From positions 124,001-188,000 of the forward strand of contig NW_026516701.1 of the NCBI RefSeq assembly GCF_025766255.1: a stretch of DNA of 64,000 nucleotides. Direction: 5' to 3'. The stretch comes from Zychaea mexicana (Eukaryota; Mucoromycota; Mucoromycetes; Mucorales; Lichtheimiaceae). Shown piece after piece: positions 60,601-64,000 of the stretch; position 1 is the stretch's first letter; each line of letters opens with the position of its first letter. Made by a program: the position numbers and the translations under genes. Under the pieces are notes generated by a model that searched no databases, was not told the DNA's origin, and saw nothing but the letters and a program-made list of their open reading frames with translations.

Positions 60601-60829
60601 CCTTGTAGTGACGTTCAGTAAGTGAGATATAATATCGAGTGGTAGCCATTTACCACGCAGGTTTGACATTTTCTTTTATTGAACATTGTTCTTTTTCTTT
60701 TTTTAACAGAAGAATATAGAGAAAGAGAAAAAAAGTGAAGATTAAATGAAAGTGTATAGGGATATGTTGGAGAAGATAATGTATGGTTCTGCTTTTTATT
60801 CATCAGAGTATATGATGCTCTTGGTCGCC

Positions 60830-62228
60830 CTAATCTTCACTGTCTGAGTCATCGTCATCTGGATATTTAAAACAGCCGTAGTCGACGCTACGCTCCATGC
60901 GGAAAAGCGCCATGTTGCTGAGGGGACTGTATTCTTCTGCTAGCCTAATCGTGCAATCACAATCTTCTTCTGTCTCACCGGCCGTCTCAAGATCTTCCCT
61001 AATAAGGCGCATACCGACCTCTGGAACAAGAACAGAGGCTATATATTCCGGGGTATCCATCGGTTTGATGTGCTCATTCGCAGCATCGATCTCGTGTACC
61101 AGCATGTCTTGGAGTGTTTTTGCGATTATTTTTTTGCCTTTAAACCCATAGTATCCAGGCTATAAAATATAAAGATAATTGTTATTATATCATAGGTTCT
61201 ACTATGTATACATTTCAATTTTGCAAAACTTACCATATGGTCTTTGAAAATGCTCATCTTTAACATTGGATTTTTCGCAGCTCTGATGCTCGGTGAATTT
61301 TTGTAGTATTCTATGATCTTCTTCTTGAAATAGCTTTGAAACGGCTTATCCATTATCAAATCCTTGAGCTCGTCTATCCATTTTGCGATCCGTTCCGGCA
61401 AGGCCTCGAATTCGACCAAAGGGAATTTGTTCGCTAGGCGCATTGACTCGTAGACCATAATGTCGAGATGCGGTCTACACCAAGCAACATCATTCTGTCG
61501 ATGAGGTTTCTTTACTTTCGAATGCGGAAAGACGCTGAAATAATTGGGCGACAAGGATGCTTGTAATGGTGTAGGCAAAGGAGTTGAGCACCTCCAGCAG
61601 GCGATCACTAAAAACCATTAGAAAAATCAGCTACACGTCGTTGAGCTTATAACAGCAAAAAGCTTATATACTTGCCTGGTTCCACTTGGTCGAATACCTC
61701 CTGCATATGATGCTCTTCATCAAGCGTGTATGAAGGCGTCGGTGCTATTAGCTGGTCGGCTTTCTTGTACAGTATCGATATCGTATGCTTTCTGTTTTCT
61801 GTTAATATGCTTTCAATAGAATCAGGATCGGATGCAATTATCTGCACTTGATTGCCGGCCAAGTTGTCCATGCGTGCGAGGAATCGTTTGTTTCGGTGTT
61901 CGATTATAGCCACGGTATAGAAATGTGCTCCTCCTGATGACGTTGAATAAATCCTTGCATGCAATACATATTCTTCCGATATTCCACCTTCGTCGTCTGT
62001 GAGCATAAGCCGGTAGGGAAACATACTGTACTGTTTTTCCACCGCTTCAGCAGTTTTGCCGATTTGCTATGTTGGGGGACCACTGTATACGTTTTTGCTT
62101 CAGAAAAAAACGTATTAGTAACAAGTCGCCTTGTTATGTACGTCGGTTTATGTGACTCACAGACAGGTTCCATGTATCCGCAGCACGACATGCTTACTTT
62201 TTCCTCCTGTCCTACTTTTTTTACCCAT
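60830..62228 (-). CDS. USP-like half-domain joined to RTC4-like domain
   Basis: The last three exons are well supported: about 62070-61676, 61607-61234 and 61159-60830; phases close across both introns. The first of these introns uses a GC-AG pair (GCAAGT donor at 61675). Exon 1 of the set encodes EEYVLHARIYSTSSGGAHFY and FLARMDNLAG, a USP-type His-box similar to the one in the neighbouring MULE; no Cys-box is visible upstream. The second exon has CWRCS and CRPHLD (possible zinc ligands) then a helical region (FEALPERIAKWIDELKDLI). The third begins PGYYGFKGKKIIAKTL and continues VLVPEVGMRLIREDL with an acidic tail, matching the RTC4 C-terminal domain found in yeast Rtc4 and expanded in other fungi. 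The 5' end (candidate ATG 62228) is unresolved. Confidence 0.6.
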
Positions 62229-64000
62229 CCTTTTGCCTTCACACAAACGAAAAGGCTTATATCTTCTCATTATATATGTGGAAGAAGGCTAATAAGCAAA
62301 CGGTTGATGATTACAATAGAAATGAAGATGTACGATGAAAGGGATCCAGTAAGTAATCTTTTTATATAATATCATATTCGGGCGTAAAATATATCGGACC
62401 TCACGTGAGGGACCATAATCTGTGGGGTTCCTCAGTTGATTCTATTCGAGTAAATAACACCCTTTTGTGCAACCGAGTCTAAGGAGCTCAGCCATTTCTT
62501 TATAACTACCATCACAAACAAATTTGTTTAAAAATGCACAAAAAATATATGGTGTATCATGCTGCCAAGGTTATATGATGGATCCAAAGGAACTGAGGCG
62601 CAAATGGAAAAAGGTATTATTCTAGTACTTTGCAAACAGATGTCAAATCAATTTACCTATATGGTTACCATAATAAGAGTTTTTTCCTAAGCCAGAGAAT
62701 AGATGACGATGATAGACAAAACAAAGTGCCCAGCAGCATCCAAACACGGCAATAAATAGGTTGACTTAATAGATGCAATCAAGGCACAGTACTGTATTTG
62801 TTGTCGCGGAATCTCACTATTATCGTCATCTACTCTCTGACTTTGAGCAATATATCGGGTGTAAACTACGATAATCTGCAATGGCACGTAAATTTTATAT
62901 AACTAGGTGTTACCCCAGAAAGTTTTCTCAGTAGAATTCGTGCCTATAAAATATGGAAAGTAACATAGTGCGCGCAGTGCCCAGGTGCACTGCACTGTCA
63001 AATTCTTCTTGCAATCACTTTTCTCATTTGCCTCGCGTATGTCTCGAGCCATGCATCTCTCGTGAAGATAACTAATTTGTTACGAAAGAAGTTATGGTTT
63101 TAGTGATTTTGCCATGTGTTATATTAGATACACGATCGCATTCCATTATTAATGCTAGTAAAGCACGCATCATCGAGTGTAGTAAATAAACGACTTCTCT
63201 AAATGAAGCATACAACTCAGGGTCAGCAAAGACACAGTAACGATTTTCTGTTATCTATGCTTCCTCTGGTACATATTAGCATTTATTTGTAGATTTAGCG
63301 TACTTAGTAGTGTTACCCGGAGAACCACCCATAACAAATAAACCAAACATACAAAAGAACCACACACCAAGCGGCAATCAGAATACAATACATAACTACC
63401 GCAGTAACAGCAAGCAACCGCAGCAACCGCAGCATGAATTATCTTAGACATTATTAAATAACCAGAAAGATATGATATAAACACCCCATCATTTTTATTT
63501 GAATAAAGACATTGAATATCTACCTCCCACTTTTGACTTAACTTTTCAAGTGTTGTTTTAAATCACTCAAGACCTGAACACGGCTTGTTTTATCTTACAT
63601 ATTGTTTATTGCTCATAACTGAAGCTAAATAAACTCTTCTATTAAAGACCAGACGTTCCTGCTCTTATTTCTCATTTACTTGGACAGACGTAGCATTCCT
63701 GATCCTTATTTCTCAATCTTTTTGGACAGACGTAACATCCCTGATCCTTATTTCTACTCACTGAGCTTAATCAAGACATCAGCTCACTACTATTTACAAC
63801 CTTGGACATAACCCATCCACATTTTACTTTACTTTACACTCATATCACTTCACAACCCGTCTGTAATAAACGATATTATTACTGGTGCTCACTACAAAAC
63901 ATACACATAAACCGTTACGCAACTACCTGGAATACCCCAAATTCACCGTAACAGTAGTATGCGTAGAGCAGCATTCGCGCCTGTCTTATCATTATTCTAC
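62229..64000. other. Right flank, no supported gene
   Basis: AT-rich, only short frames. A perfect 12-bp palindrome CCTCACGTGAGG containing the E-box CACGTG lies at 62399-62410. A short minisatellite is at about 63640-63770. Nothing else recognised. Confidence 0.5.
63640..63775 (+). repeat. Minisatellite, about 45-bp period, three copies
   Basis: The words GGACAGACGTA(G/A)CAT and CTGATCCTTATTTCT recur at about 63640, 63684 and 63731; the first copy is diverged (CTGCTCTTATTTCTC). Confidence 0.75.

Overview
The window is nuclear DNA of a filamentous fungus, most likely an early-diverging mould of the Mucorales (Mucoromycota). It has many short GT-AG introns, an animal-type hexameric glutamate dehydrogenase, a small beta-trefoil lectin of a type I associate with Mucorales, an m-AAA protease and Vps68. 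It is also heavily loaded with Tc1, hAT, MULE, LINE and PIF/Harbinger-like elements. Assignment below this rank is not possible by eye. Exon models were built by hand from splice motifs and checked for reading-phase closure.

Left part (1 to about 30.2 kb), host genes. A repeat-rich acidic protein with a possible hydrophobic C-terminus (422-1797, +) is followed by a patchwork of coding-like fragments without a model (about 2.0-4.6 kb). Then come a ricin-B-like lectin (5609-6702, -), mitochondrial glutamate dehydrogenase (8701-10993, -), cytochrome c oxidase subunit COX6 (12359-12929, +), the inner-membrane m-AAA protease AFG3 (15537-17867, +), VPS68 (18812-19733, +), an SPX-RING ubiquitin ligase (20856-22798, -), an ApaH-like/Ppn2-like metallophosphatase with two apparent frameshifts (26780-27879, -), an unassigned small gene (27999-28553, -) and a probably mitochondrial short-chain dehydrogenase (28889-30232, +). 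Three of these act in mitochondria, and two (SPX-RING and the Ppn2-like phosphatase) belong to protein families linked to phosphate or polyphosphate biology.

Middle (30.2-38.3 kb). Degenerate tandem repeats and gene remnants lead into a decayed LINE whose endonuclease region is split by a complete Tc1/mariner element (34837-36602, TA target site duplicated).

Right part (38.4-62.2 kb), a nest of mobile and duplicated DNA. A unit of about 5.7 kb occurs twice in direct orientation: copy A about 38374-50718, copy B about 54649-60378. Each carries a 10-exon gene with a PD-(D/E)XK-nuclease-like core and a 3' array of 278-bp repeats. Copy A has been expanded by an hAT element (39415-43797) that landed exactly on a splice donor, and by an AT-rich DDE transposon with a chromodomain tail (47806-50300). 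A MULE-like element (50735-54648) sits between the copies. Its transposase continues into a ubiquitin-specific-protease-like domain. Next to copy B a minus-strand gene (60830-62228) joins a similar USP-like half-domain to an RTC4-like domain. Three transposase genes from three families are intact except for one or two in-frame stops that C-to-T changes could explain. The last 1.7 kb holds only a palindrome and a short minisatellite.
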